DNA of 64,000 nucleotides from Streptomyces sp. NBC_01244. Its GTDB lineage: Bacteria; Actinomycetota; Actinomycetes; Streptomycetales; Streptomycetaceae. Positions 34,948 through 43,062 of this stretch are shown here, one piece after another. The notes beneath the pieces were generated by a model, which saw only the letters and a program-made list of their open reading frames with translations, did no database searches and was not told where the DNA came from. The position numbers and the translations under genes are program-made. How positions within the stretch are numbered: position 1 is the first letter of the stretch; each line of letters starts with the position of its first letter. The DNA is taken from positions 3,968,001 to 4,032,000 of the forward strand of contig NZ_CP108488.1 of NCBI RefSeq assembly GCF_035987325.1, given 5' to 3'.

Positions 34948-37173
34948 TCAGAAGGGGCTGTAAGGCTTCAGGACCGAGGTGGTGCCGAGCTGCTTGCGGC
35001 CGGCGAAGCCGCCGGTGCCGGTGCCCGCGTTGAGCCAGGCGCGGCCCGTCGTGTCACGGGAGACGAGGTCGGCCTTGCCGTCGCCGGTCAGGTCGCCCGC
35101 GCCGACGACGTCCGCGTAGGTGCCGCCCCAGTCCTTGAAGACCAGCGCACGCGGCTTGAAGACGGCGGCGGCCTTCCCGGTGCCGTCGTAGCGCCAGAGC
35201 TCGCCGGAACCGTCGAGGGCCAGGATGTCGGCCTTGCCGTCGCCGTTGAGGTCTCCCGTACCGATCAGCTTCGTGTACGTGTTCCAGCCGCCGCCGACCT
35301 TGACGCGGGGGGCGAAGCCGCCGGCGCCGTTGTTCGCGTACAGGTACAGGTACCCGCTCGCGGAGGACCGGGCGAGCAGGTCGGCCTTGCCGTCGCCGGT
35401 GAGGTCACCGGTGGAGACGAGGCTGTCGTACAGCTTCCAGTCCGAGGAGATCTTCTTGTACGCGGATCCCTCCGAGGGCAGCCCGCCGCAGACCGGCGTG
35501 TACATCCGGACCTCACCGGAGGCGAGGCGGACCACCATGTCGTTGCAGCCGTCCCCGTCCAGGTCGCCGAACGGCAGGAACTTTGTGGGCTGCACCTTCG
35601 GGGGCACGGCCCAGTCCACCCGCTGGCCCTGGACCAGACCGGTGGCGCCGACGGAGAAGGACCTGAGGGCGGCCGAATAGGCATCGGTGTTGCCGGCGAG
35701 CAGTTCAGGCTTGCCGTCGTCGTTGTAGTCCCGCCACGTGGGCAGCGGGCGGCTGGAGGCCGTCGTCGCGGTGAAGGTCCGGTGCGTGATCCTGTCGTCC
35801 ACGGTCGTCTGCGTGTTCCACAGCGCGACCGGGAGGCCCCGGTCGTCGGTTGCCAGCGCCGTCCCCGGCCAGAACTCGTTGATGCCCGTGCCGATGACCT
35901 TCGGCGCCGACCAGGTGCCGCCCGCGTAGGTAGAGGTGTTCACCTCACCGAGCCCCTTGTCGGCCGACCATTCCCGGGCCCAGGTGACGACGACCGAGCC
36001 GTTCCCGGCCTGCGCGGCGCGCAGCGAGCCCGGCGCGGCGTACCGGAAGGGGTGCTGCTGCGGGATCGTCCACTTCCCCGTGGTCACCGACCGCACCACG
36101 TAGCCGGACGTGTCGACCACCATCAGGTCGCCGTTCGGCAGCGCCAGCATCTGGGACCGCCAGTTCGCGGCCACGGAGCCCGCAGCCTCGACCGGGTTCC
36201 AGCCCATGGCGCCCGCCGGCTTGTGGGCATACTTCCCGAGCGTGAACCAGTGGAACCCGCCCTTGGGATGCGCGGCGAGCAGGACATCCTCCGGCTGCTC
36301 ACCGAGCTGCGGCAGGTCGGCCGGCCGGGACCAGGCGGCGGAACCGGCAGCCCGCTCCAGCACCTTGTAGTACCACTTCCAGGCGGTCGGATCCGGGTCG
36401 ACGCCGTCGCCCTCGTACTTGGAGTTGCCGCCCCAGATCGCCATCGCGCTGCCGTCGTTCGCGACGGCGAGCCGGAGGTCCCTCACGTTGTAGGGGTAGG
36501 TGATGCCCGGGCGCTCAATGGGCTCCGGCAACTGGTCGAGGACGGCAGGCGCGGACCAGGCGGCGCTGCCCGCCGGCCGCTCGGAGAAGGTCAGCTTGCT
36601 GGAGTCCTCCACCCAGGCGGCGGCGAGCCCGCCCGAGGCGTTGGCCGCGAGGGTGACCTTTCCGGCCGACGGGACCGTGGCGATGGTCTCCGGCGCGGAG
36701 AATGCGGTGGCGCCGGGCAGGAGGCGGGCGAAGCGGATCCGCTGGACCTTGGGGTCGGCGGTCCTTTCGACCCACTGCATCGCGACGGAGCCGTCTCCGA
36801 GGGCCGTGAGCACGGTGCTTCGTACCTTCACGGCGGGCAGCCAGTTCGTGCTGCCCGCCGGGCGTACGGAGACCACGCCCCAGGTGTTCCCGTCGATGAC
36901 CTGGCGCAGGGTGGCCACGACGGTGCCGTCCTTGGCCGATTCCATGTCCATGACCTCTCCCGCGATCCCGGGGAGCTCCGTGGCCGAGCCCCACCGGCCC
37001 AGCGCGGGCGCCGCAGTGCCCGCGGTCGCGGCCAGGGCCGACGGGGCGGGATCGGGGTCGGGCGTGGCTGCCGCGGGCGCCGCGAAGGCGCTCGGCGCGG
37101 CGAGCGCCAGCGAGAGAACGGGTGCCAGCGCGAGGCCGAACCGAATGCGGGCATGACGAACGTGCAGAACCAT
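34948..37173 (-). CDS. Secreted FG-GAP/VCBS repeat protein
   Basis: A 741-residue protein from the ATG at 37173. A Sec signal (RIRFGLALAPVLSLALAAPSAFA with Ala-x-Ala cleavage) is followed by a 450-residue region of repeated WSAP/W-x-x-A motifs resembling a beta-propeller, and then five FG-GAP calcium-binding repeats: DYNDDGKPELL, DLDGDGCNDMVV, DLTGDGKADLL, DLNGDGKADIL and DLTGDGKADLV. It is extracellular, with an unknown binding target. It sits inside the nitrate/formate gene block but shares no obvious function with it. There is an in-frame start at 37203 too. Confidence 0.85.
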   Translation of the reverse strand: MVLHVRHARIRFGLALAPVLSLALAAPSAFAAPAAATPDPDPAPSALAATAGTAAPALGRWGSATELPGIAGEVMDMESAKDGTVVATLRQVIDGNTWGVVSVRPAGSTNWLPAVKVRSTVLTALGDGSVAMQWVERTADPKVQRIRFARLLPGATAFSAPETIATVPSAGKVTLAANASGGLAAAWVEDSSKLTFSERPAGSAAWSAPAVLDQLPEPIERPGITYPYNVRDLRLAVANDGSAMAIWGGNSKYEGDGVDPDPTAWKWYYKVLERAAGSAAWSRPADLPQLGEQPEDVLLAAHPKGGFHWFTLGKYAHKPAGAMGWNPVEAAGSVAANWRSQMLALPNGDLMVVDTSGYVVRSVTTGKWTIPQQHPFRYAAPGSLRAAQAGNGSVVVTWAREWSADKGLGEVNTSTYAGGTWSAPKVIGTGINEFWPGTALATDDRGLPVALWNTQTTVDDRITHRTFTATTASSRPLPTWRDYNDDGKPELLAGNTDAYSAALRSFSVGATGLVQGQRVDWAVPPKVQPTKFLPFGDLDGDGCNDMVVRLASGEVRMYTPVCGGLPSEGSAYKKISSDWKLYDSLVSTGDLTGDGKADLLARSSASGYLYLYANNGAGGFAPRVKVGGGWNTYTKLIGTGDLNGDGKADILALDGSGELWRYDGTGKAAAVFKPRALVFKDWGGTYADVVGAGDLTGDGKADLVSRDTTGRAWLNAGTGTGGFAGRKQLGTTSVLKPYSPF

Positions 37174-37360
37174 GCTGAGAGCCCCCCCGGGCTTAAGGAT
37201 CATCGTGAATGAGCCAATTGACCGCAGCGTATAGCAGCCCCCACCGGTGATCGAGACGCGGGGAAGGGGGCGAAGCACCGGAAAGCCCGGGTGGAGTGCG
37301 GGGCCGCTCACGCAGCGCTCCGCACCCGACCCGGGCTGACGACCAGAGGCCGGGGCAGGC

Positions 37361-38782
37361 CTAGCTGGGCGCCTCCGCGCCCTTGCGGGCGTAGAACCAC
37401 CAGGCCACGACCACGCAGCTGGCGTAGAAGGCGACGAAGCCCCACATCGCGCTGGTCACGGCGAAGTTGGCGAACATCGCCGGGATGAAGAAGAAGCCGT
37501 AGGCGGCGATGGCCGCGGTGAATCCGGTCACCGCGCCCGACTCGATCTCCGCCTGCTTCAGGGCCTTCGCGTACTGCGGGGTGCCCTCCGTCAGGCCCGC
37601 GAGGTGCTGGCCGCGGAAGATGACCGGGATCTGGCGGAAGGTCGAGCCGTTGCCGATGCCCGAGAAGAAGAACGCCGACAGGAAACAGAGGAAGAAGCCG
37701 TAGAAGGAGCCCTGGTCGGAGCCCACCGGCAGGAAGGTGATCACGCCGATGATCGACGCGCCCATGCCCACGAAGGACAGGATCGTCACCCGTGCGCCTC
37801 CGAACTTGTCGGCGATCCAACCGCCCGCCCAGCGGGCCAGTGCGCCGAGCGCCGGGCCCATCCAGGCGTAGGTGGCCACGGAGTACGCCGGGAAGGTCGT
37901 CTTGATCAGGAGCGGGAGGGCCGCCGCGAAGCCGATGAAGGAGCCGAAGGTGCCGACGTAGAGCCAGGTCATCAGCCAGTTGTGCTTGCGCTTGAAGATG
38001 ATCTTCTGCTGGCTGAAGGGGGTGGAGGCCACCTTCAGGTCGTTCTGGCCGAACCAGGCGATGGCCGCCAGGACGATCAGGACCGGCACCCAGACGAACG
38101 CGGCGTTCTGGAGGTAGATCTCCGAGCCGTCCGCCTTCTTCTGGCCCGAGCCGATGGCCAGCACCGAGGTGGTGATCAGGATCGGGGTGAGCAGCTGGAC
38201 CACGGAGACGCCGAGGTTGCCCAGACCGCCGTTGATGCCGGTCGCGTTGCCCTTCTCCTGCTTCGGGTAGAAGAAGCCGATGTTGGCCAGCGAGGAGGAG
38301 AAGTTGGCGCCGCCGATGCCGCAGAGCGCGGCGATGGCGACCAGCGTGGTGTACGAGGTGGTGGGGTCCTGCACCGCGAAGCCCAGCCACAGCAGCGGCA
38401 CGATCAGGATGACCGTGGAGAGCGCGGTGAAGCGGCGCTGGCCGATCATCGGGCCGATGAAGGTGTAGAGGATGCGGGCGGTGCCGCCCGTGATGCCGGG
38501 GACGGCCGTCAGCCAGAACAGCTGGGACTGCGAGAAGCCGAAGCCGACGTCCTTGAGGTTCGTCGCCGTGATGCTCCAGACCTGCCAGACCACGAAGGCC
38601 ACCAGCAGGGCCGGCACCGCGATCCACAGGTTGCGGGTGGCGACCTTCTTGCCGGTGGTCTGCCAGAAGGACGGGTCCTCCGGCGTCCACTCCGTGATCG
38701 TGCGACCGGGGCGGTACTGCGCCGGATCGGCCACCTGCACTCGGGCGGTCGCCGCGCGCGCTTGCTGCTTGGCGGAACTCAT
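37361..38782 (-). CDS. narK: Nitrate/nitrite transporter (NarK family), copy 2
   Basis: A 473-residue MFS protein starting at the ATG at 38782 (MSSAKQQARAATARVQ). The same NarK signatures as copy 1 are present: GITGGTARILYTFIGPMIGQRRFT, GIGGANFSSSLANIGFFYPKQEKGNATGINGGLGNLGVS and FFSGIGNGSTFRQIPVIFRGQH. It lacks the upstream redox genes and is instead close to nirBD, so it may serve nitrite assimilation or export. Its 5' leader contains three 17-base tandem repeats. DNA of 37923-38020 is identical to 25181-25278 in the other narK. Confidence 0.92.
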   Translation of the reverse strand: MSSAKQQARAATARVQVADPAQYRPGRTITEWTPEDPSFWQTTGKKVATRNLWIAVPALLVAFVVWQVWSITATNLKDVGFGFSQSQLFWLTAVPGITGGTARILYTFIGPMIGQRRFTALSTVILIVPLLWLGFAVQDPTTSYTTLVAIAALCGIGGANFSSSLANIGFFYPKQEKGNATGINGGLGNLGVSVVQLLTPILITTSVLAIGSGQKKADGSEIYLQNAAFVWVPVLIVLAAIAWFGQNDLKVASTPFSQQKIIFKRKHNWLMTWLYVGTFGSFIGFAAALPLLIKTTFPAYSVATYAWMGPALGALARWAGGWIADKFGGARVTILSFVGMGASIIGVITFLPVGSDQGSFYGFFLCFLSAFFFSGIGNGSTFRQIPVIFRGQHLAGLTEGTPQYAKALKQAEIESGAVTGFTAAIAAYGFFFIPAMFANFAVTSAMWGFVAFYASCVVVAWWFYARKGAEAPS

Positions 38783-38789
38783 GGCATGT

Positions 38790-38841
38790 CCTGAAGGTCG
38801 AAGGGGCCTGAAGGTCGAAGGGGCCTGAAGGTTCGGAGGGG
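38790..38841. repeat. 17-bp tandem repeat in the narK2 leader
   Basis: CCTGAAGGTCGAAGGGG occurs twice in direct succession (38790-38806 and 38807-38823), followed by a degenerate third copy CCTGAAGGTTCGGAGGGG. It begins 7 bases upstream of the narK start on the minus strand, so it lies in the ribosome-binding part of the mRNA. Confidence 0.85.
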
Positions 38842-38919
38842 TTGCGCAGAACGAAGAGAGAAGCCCTGACCTTCTTAGGGTCCGCCTACAGAGGCGGCTC
38901 ACATCAGGGGAGAACGTCG

Positions 38920-38951
38920 TGTGGCGACAGGACAAGGTCCCGTCGCCCACA
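38920..38951 (-). terminator. Hairpin downstream of nirBD
   Basis: TGTGGCGAC pairs with GTCGCCCACA (one bulged base) around a 13-nt loop, 27 bases beyond the nirBD stop on the minus strand. A second small perfect stem, CCGCCT-ACAG-AGGCGG, lies at 38882-38897. Together they separate nirBD from narK2. Confidence 0.6.
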
Positions 38952-38978
38952 GTGCGTTGGTAGGGAGGCCGCAGAGCC

Positions 38979-41759
38979 TTAGAGCCCGAGCTCCACCAGC
39001 GGCAGGGACACCTCGGGGTCGTCCAGGCAGATGCCGGTGCGCAGGTCGAAGACCTGCTTGTGCATCGGCGAGGCCACGACGGGCACCCCGTCGCGCGAGC
39101 CCATGATGCCGTTGGCGATCACGTCCGCGCCCGAGAAGGGGTCCCGGTTGCCGACCGCGTAGACCTCGCCCGCACGGTCCTTGAAGACCGCGGCCTCGGT
39201 GCCGTCCGGCAGTACCGCGGTCCGCCCGCGGCCCGGCTCCAGGGACTGCGCGGCGCCCTCGGCGGCCGCCCCGAAGTCCACGCTCCCGAAGCGCTCCAGC
39301 GCCGCCGGGTCCTCCAGGACCGCCGACCACTCGTCCTCGTACGCCGACACGTGGCGCTCCATCTGCGCCTCCAGCTCCGCGCAGATCCCGAGCGAGTCCT
39401 CGATCAGGACGGCCTTCAGGTGGTCCAGGCCCGCGGCGCTGCCGCCGAGCCGCTCCAGCCAGGCGGACGTCCGCTCCAGGCGCTCGCCGGTGCGGACGTA
39501 GTACATGAGGAACCGGTCGATCAGCGCGAAGAGTTCGGCGGTGTCCAGGTCCGAGGCCAGCAGGTCGGCGTGGCGCGGGGTCGCCCCGCCGTTGCCGCTG
39601 ACGTACAGGTTCCAGCCGTTGGCGGTGGCGATGACGCCGATGTCCTTGCCCCGGGCCTCCGCGCATTCGCGCAGGCAGCCCGAGACGCCGCCCTTGAACT
39701 TGTGCGGGGTGCGCAGACCCCGGTAGCGCAGCTCCAGGTCGATCGCGAGCTGGATGGAATCGCCCTGCCCGAAGCGGCAGAAGCGGGCTCCCACGCAGGA
39801 CTTCACCGCGCGCAGGGACTTCCCGTACGCCTGCCCGGACTCGAATCCGGCGCCGCCCAGGCGCCGCCAGATGTCGGGCAGCTGCTCCTTCTCGACCCCG
39901 AAGAGGCCGATGCGCTGGGCGCCGGTGATCTTCGTGTAGAGGCCGTAGTCCCGGGCCACCTCGCCCAGCGCGATGACCTGTTCGGCCGTGATCTCGCCGC
40001 CGGCGACGCGCGGGATGACCGAGTAGGTGCCGTCCTTCTGGAGGTTGGCGAGGAAGAGGTCGTTGGAGTCCTGCAGGGCCGCCTGCTCGCCCGCCAGGAT
40101 GTGTCCGATGCCGAGGTCGGGGGCGAGGGTGCCCAGGACGTTCGCGACGACCGGCTTGCAGACGGCGCAGCCCTCGCCGCCCTCGCCATAGGTCTCCAGC
40201 AGCTCGCTGAAGCTGCGGATGCGCTCGGTGCGGATCTTCTCGTAGATCTCCGCCCGGGTCAGGGTGAAATGTTCACACAGGCCTCGTGTCTTCTCGATGC
40301 CCGCCGCGGCCAGTTCGGCGTCCAGGACCGCTTGCAGCGTGCCGATGCAGCCGCCGCAGCCCGTGCCGGCCTTGGTGCACTTCTTGATGCCGCCGATGTC
40401 GGTGAGGGACTCCGCGACGACCGCCTCGCGCACGCGCCCCTTGGTGATGTTGTGGCAGCTGCACACCACCGCGTCATCGGGCAGCGCGTCCGCGCCGGGC
40501 AGGGCCACGCCGTCGCTCGACGGCAGGATGAAGGCCTCCGGCGGGGCCGGCAGCTGCCGGCCGGCGTGCGGCTTCAGCGAACCGTACGCCTCGGCGTCAC
40601 CGACCAGGATTCCGCCGAGCAGTGCCCCGTCGGGGCCCAGCAGCAGCTTCTTGTAGACACCCTCGCGGGCGTCGGAGAAGACCACCGAGACGGCCCCGTC
40701 ACGGCCCTCGGGGGCGAAGGGGTCGCCGAAGGAGGCCACGTCGGCGCCCATCAGCTTGAGCTTGGTGGAGGTGTCGGCGCCGGTGAAGGTCAGCTCGCCC
40801 GCGCCCGCCAGGGCCTCGGCGACGGTCTCCGCCATCTGGTAGCCGGGCGCGACCAGCCCGTACACCTTGCCGTCGACGGTCTGCGCGCACTCGCCGATCG
40901 CGTACACGTACGGGTCGCTGGTGCGGCAGTGGCCGTCCACGACGACCCCGCCGCGGTCGCCCACGGCCAGGCCGCACTCGCGGGCCAGACGGTCGCGCGG
41001 CCGCACACCGGCCGAGAAGACCACGACGTCGGAGCCGATCTCCTCGCCGCTGGTCAGCCGGAGCGCCTGCGCCCGCCCGTCGGGGTGGATCTGTACGCCG
41101 GCCGCGCCGACGCCCGTGTGCACGGCGACGCCCATGGACTCGATGGTGGCCCGCAGGGCGGCCGCGCCGCCGTCGTCCACCTGCAGCGGCATCAGCCGGG
41201 GCGCGAACTCCACGACGTGCGTGGCCAGTCCGAGCGTGCGCAGCGCGCCCGCCGCCTCCAGGCCGAGGAGCCCGCCGCCGATGACGACACCGGTGCGGAC
41301 CTCGGGGTCCGCGGCGTACGCGGTCAGTGCCTCGACGTCGTCGAGGGTGCGGTAGGTGAAGCAGCCCTCCGCGTCGGCGCCGTCGATCGGCGGCACGAAG
41401 GGGTAGGAGCCGGTGGCGAGCACGAGCGCGTCGTAGCGGAGCACGTCGCCGGAGCGGGCGGTGACCGTACGGGCCGTGGTGTCGATGAGCTCCGCCGGGT
41501 CGCCGAGGCGCAGGTCGATGCCGTACGTCTCCAGGAAGCCGGGCGGGGCCAAGGACAGCTCCTCGCCGGTGGAGCCGGTGAAGGCCGCGGACAGGTGAAC
41601 GCGGTCGTAGGCCGGGCGCTCCTCCTCGGCGAGGACGGTGACCTGCCAGCCGCCGCGTTCGGGGCGGGCCGGGTCGGCGAGCGCGTCACGCTCGGCGAGC
41701 GCCTCCAGCAGGCGGTGCCCCACCATGCCGTGGCCGATGACAACCAGCGTCTGCCCCAT
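38979..41759 (-). CDS. nirB: Nitrite reductase NirB-NirD fusion
   Basis: A 926-residue protein with the domains in order. FAD/NAD-binding rubredoxin-reductase-like half: VVIGHGMVGHRLLEAL, ATGSYPFVPPIDG, GVVIGGGLLGLEAAGALRTLGL. BFD-like [2Fe-2S] domain: CSCHNITKGRVREAVV and CGGC near residue 430. Nitrite/sulfite reductase ferredoxin-like domains with sirohaem/[4Fe-4S] ligands CVGARFCRFGQ (about residue 655) and GCLRECAEARGKD. Then from about residue 820 a NirD domain (AVFKDRAGEVYAVGNRDPFSGADVIANG) without Rieske cysteines. NirD is usually a separate polypeptide. It reduces nitrite to ammonium with NADH. The start at 41759 is chosen because GGAG precedes it. Confidence 0.93.
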   Translation of the reverse strand: MGQTLVVIGHGMVGHRLLEALAERDALADPARPERGGWQVTVLAEEERPAYDRVHLSAAFTGSTGEELSLAPPGFLETYGIDLRLGDPAELIDTTARTVTARSGDVLRYDALVLATGSYPFVPPIDGADAEGCFTYRTLDDVEALTAYAADPEVRTGVVIGGGLLGLEAAGALRTLGLATHVVEFAPRLMPLQVDDGGAAALRATIESMGVAVHTGVGAAGVQIHPDGRAQALRLTSGEEIGSDVVVFSAGVRPRDRLARECGLAVGDRGGVVVDGHCRTSDPYVYAIGECAQTVDGKVYGLVAPGYQMAETVAEALAGAGELTFTGADTSTKLKLMGADVASFGDPFAPEGRDGAVSVVFSDAREGVYKKLLLGPDGALLGGILVGDAEAYGSLKPHAGRQLPAPPEAFILPSSDGVALPGADALPDDAVVCSCHNITKGRVREAVVAESLTDIGGIKKCTKAGTGCGGCIGTLQAVLDAELAAAGIEKTRGLCEHFTLTRAEIYEKIRTERIRSFSELLETYGEGGEGCAVCKPVVANVLGTLAPDLGIGHILAGEQAALQDSNDLFLANLQKDGTYSVIPRVAGGEITAEQVIALGEVARDYGLYTKITGAQRIGLFGVEKEQLPDIWRRLGGAGFESGQAYGKSLRAVKSCVGARFCRFGQGDSIQLAIDLELRYRGLRTPHKFKGGVSGCLRECAEARGKDIGVIATANGWNLYVSGNGGATPRHADLLASDLDTAELFALIDRFLMYYVRTGERLERTSAWLERLGGSAAGLDHLKAVLIEDSLGICAELEAQMERHVSAYEDEWSAVLEDPAALERFGSVDFGAAAEGAAQSLEPGRGRTAVLPDGTEAAVFKDRAGEVYAVGNRDPFSGADVIANGIMGSRDGVPVVASPMHKQVFDLRTGICLDDPEVSLPLVELGL

Positions 41760-42031
41760 GGATCTCACTCCGTGTGTCCCTGTGCCGCGCGGTCCCGGGG
41801 CGGCCAGGGCGGCCGGGCCAAGACGTCACGCGTGCATGCGTTCCGACTCTTCGACGGTAGGTCGGCGCCACCGCCCCGAACGCCCGAAAAGGACCCCTGG
41901 GGACGGGGAAACGACCCTTTCCGCACAGGACCTCCGGCCCGCCCCGCGGGCCCTTGGCCAGGCTGTCCCGGGCCCGCGCCGCGCCTAGCGTGGGAGGGGG
42001 ACCCACGGGGTGGATCAGGGAGGCAGACCAC

Positions 42032-42754
42032 ATGCTCGTCATCGCCGTCCACGGCAGCGCGGTTCCGGAGGCCGCCGCGACCATTGACCGGCTCGTCTCC
42101 GCCGTCGAGGCCATCAGCGGGGTGCACGCGCTGGTCGGCCACCTCGACGTGCAGCGCCCCTCGCTCGCCGAGGTCGTACGGGAGCACCCGCGCGCGGTGG
42201 TGGTCCCGCTGCTGCTCGGCGACGGTTTCCACCGCCGCGTCGACATACCCGCCGTCCTGGAGGGCACCGGCTGCGTCCTCACCGAGGGCCTCAGCAGCGA
42301 GCGCGACGTCGCCCGCGCCCTGCACGGCCGGCTGCGCGAGGCCGAGCGGCGCCGCGGCCCGTACACCCGGGCCGACGCGGTGGTGGTGGCCGGCGCCGGC
42401 TCCTCCCGCCCGGGCGGCAACGCCGGTACGGAGGCCTGCGCTGCCCAGCTGGCCGCCCTGCTCGAGTACGACGACGGAGCCGCCCCCGTCCCCGCGGTCC
42501 CCGCCTACCTCACCTCCGCCGGGCCCACCGTCCCCGAAGCCCTGGCCTCCCTCCAGGACGCCGGGTACCGCCGGATCGCGGTGGCGGCGCACCTGCTGGC
42601 CCCGGGCCGCTTCATGCGCACCCTGAACGCCTCGGCCGCCTGGACGGTCTCGGAGCCGCTGGCCGATCACCCGCGCCTCGCCCGCCTCGTCCTGGGCCGG
42701 TACGAGTCCGCCCGGGGCACACGGGCCCTGAGGGCCGCGCGCCTCGCCTGCTGA
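42032..42754 (+). CDS. Sirohydrochlorin chelatase (CbiX/SirB family)
   Basis: A 240-residue CbiX-type protein: LVIAVHGSAVPEAAATIDRLV (metal-binding His), DVQRPSLAEVV, AVVVPLLLGDGFHRRVDIPAV, and a second half with VVVAGAGSSRPGGNAGTEA and IAVAAHLLAPGRF. The two halves give the duplicated chelatase fold. It probably inserts ferrous iron into sirohydrochlorin to make the sirohaem used by the divergent nirBD. AGGGAGG lies eight bases before the ATG at 42032. The 272-base divergent gap holds the promoters of both. Confidence 0.85.
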   Translation: MLVIAVHGSAVPEAAATIDRLVSAVEAISGVHALVGHLDVQRPSLAEVVREHPRAVVVPLLLGDGFHRRVDIPAVLEGTGCVLTEGLSSERDVARALHGRLREAERRRGPYTRADAVVVAGAGSSRPGGNAGTEACAAQLAALLEYDDGAAPVPAVPAYLTSAGPTVPEALASLQDAGYRRIAVAAHLLAPGRFMRTLNASAAWTVSEPLADHPRLARLVLGRYESARGTRALRAARLAC

Positions 42755-42782
42755 GCCCCGTAGGGCTGCTGTCCTGGGCGGT

Positions 42783-43013
42783 ATGCCCGTGGCCTACGTA
42801 CCCATGACCGCCCGCAGCCGGGACGAGGGCCACCGCGCCTCGACCCCGCTGGAGCTCTTCTTCGACCTGTGCTTCGTCGTCGCCATCGCGCAGGCGGGCG
42901 CCCAGCTCGTGCACGCGCTGGCCGAGGGCCATCCCGGCACCGGCTTGATCAGCTACTTCTTCGTGTTCTTCGGCGTGTGGTGCCTATGGACCAACGGAGC
43001 AATACCGCTCTGA
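42783..43013 (+). pseudogene. LtrA-like membrane protein gene, truncated by prophage insertion
   Basis: The frame starts with MPVAYVPMTARSRDEGHRASTPLELFFDLCFVVAIAQ, the standard N-terminus of bacterial low-temperature-requirement A proteins (about 380-400 aa, multi-helix). Homology stops at VFFGVW, where family members continue with W-A-W-M-N-F-T-W-F; here the frame reads C-L-W-T-N-G-A-I-P-L and stops. Only about 67 native codons remain. The rest should lie beyond attR, outside the window. The loss coincides with the fall in GC content. Confidence 0.82.
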
Positions 43014-43020
43014 CCTGGGG
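42965..43020. other. Left prophage attachment junction (attL)
   Basis: The ltrA-like frame diverges from its family at about 42,977-42,987 (GTGTGGTGCC), 75-85 bases upstream of the integrase start. Serine integrases use short att sites of about 40-50 bp with a 2-bp crossover, so this interval should contain attL. The exact crossover dinucleotide cannot be fixed without attR. Confidence 0.65.
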
Positions 43021-43022
43021 TT

Positions 43023-43060
43023 AGTCACCGACTCCCTTCGGTCAGACGACGAAGGGGACT
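43023..43060 (+). repeat. 17-nt phage repeat, copy 1, with SD-sequestering stem before integrase
   Basis: AGTCACCGACTCCCTTC (43023-43039) is shared with 45127 and, with one mismatch, 62471. Here CCCTTCG can pair with CGAAGGG just downstream (43050-43056), which contains the Shine-Dalgarno of the integrase gene. The stem would hide the ribosome binding site. Confidence 0.6.
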
Positions 43061-43062
43061 CC

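Noticed and set aside
41760..42031. GlnR box in the nirBD / chelatase divergent region
   Set aside because: I looked for the GTnAC-N6-GnAAC pattern expected for nitrogen control and found no good match by eye.
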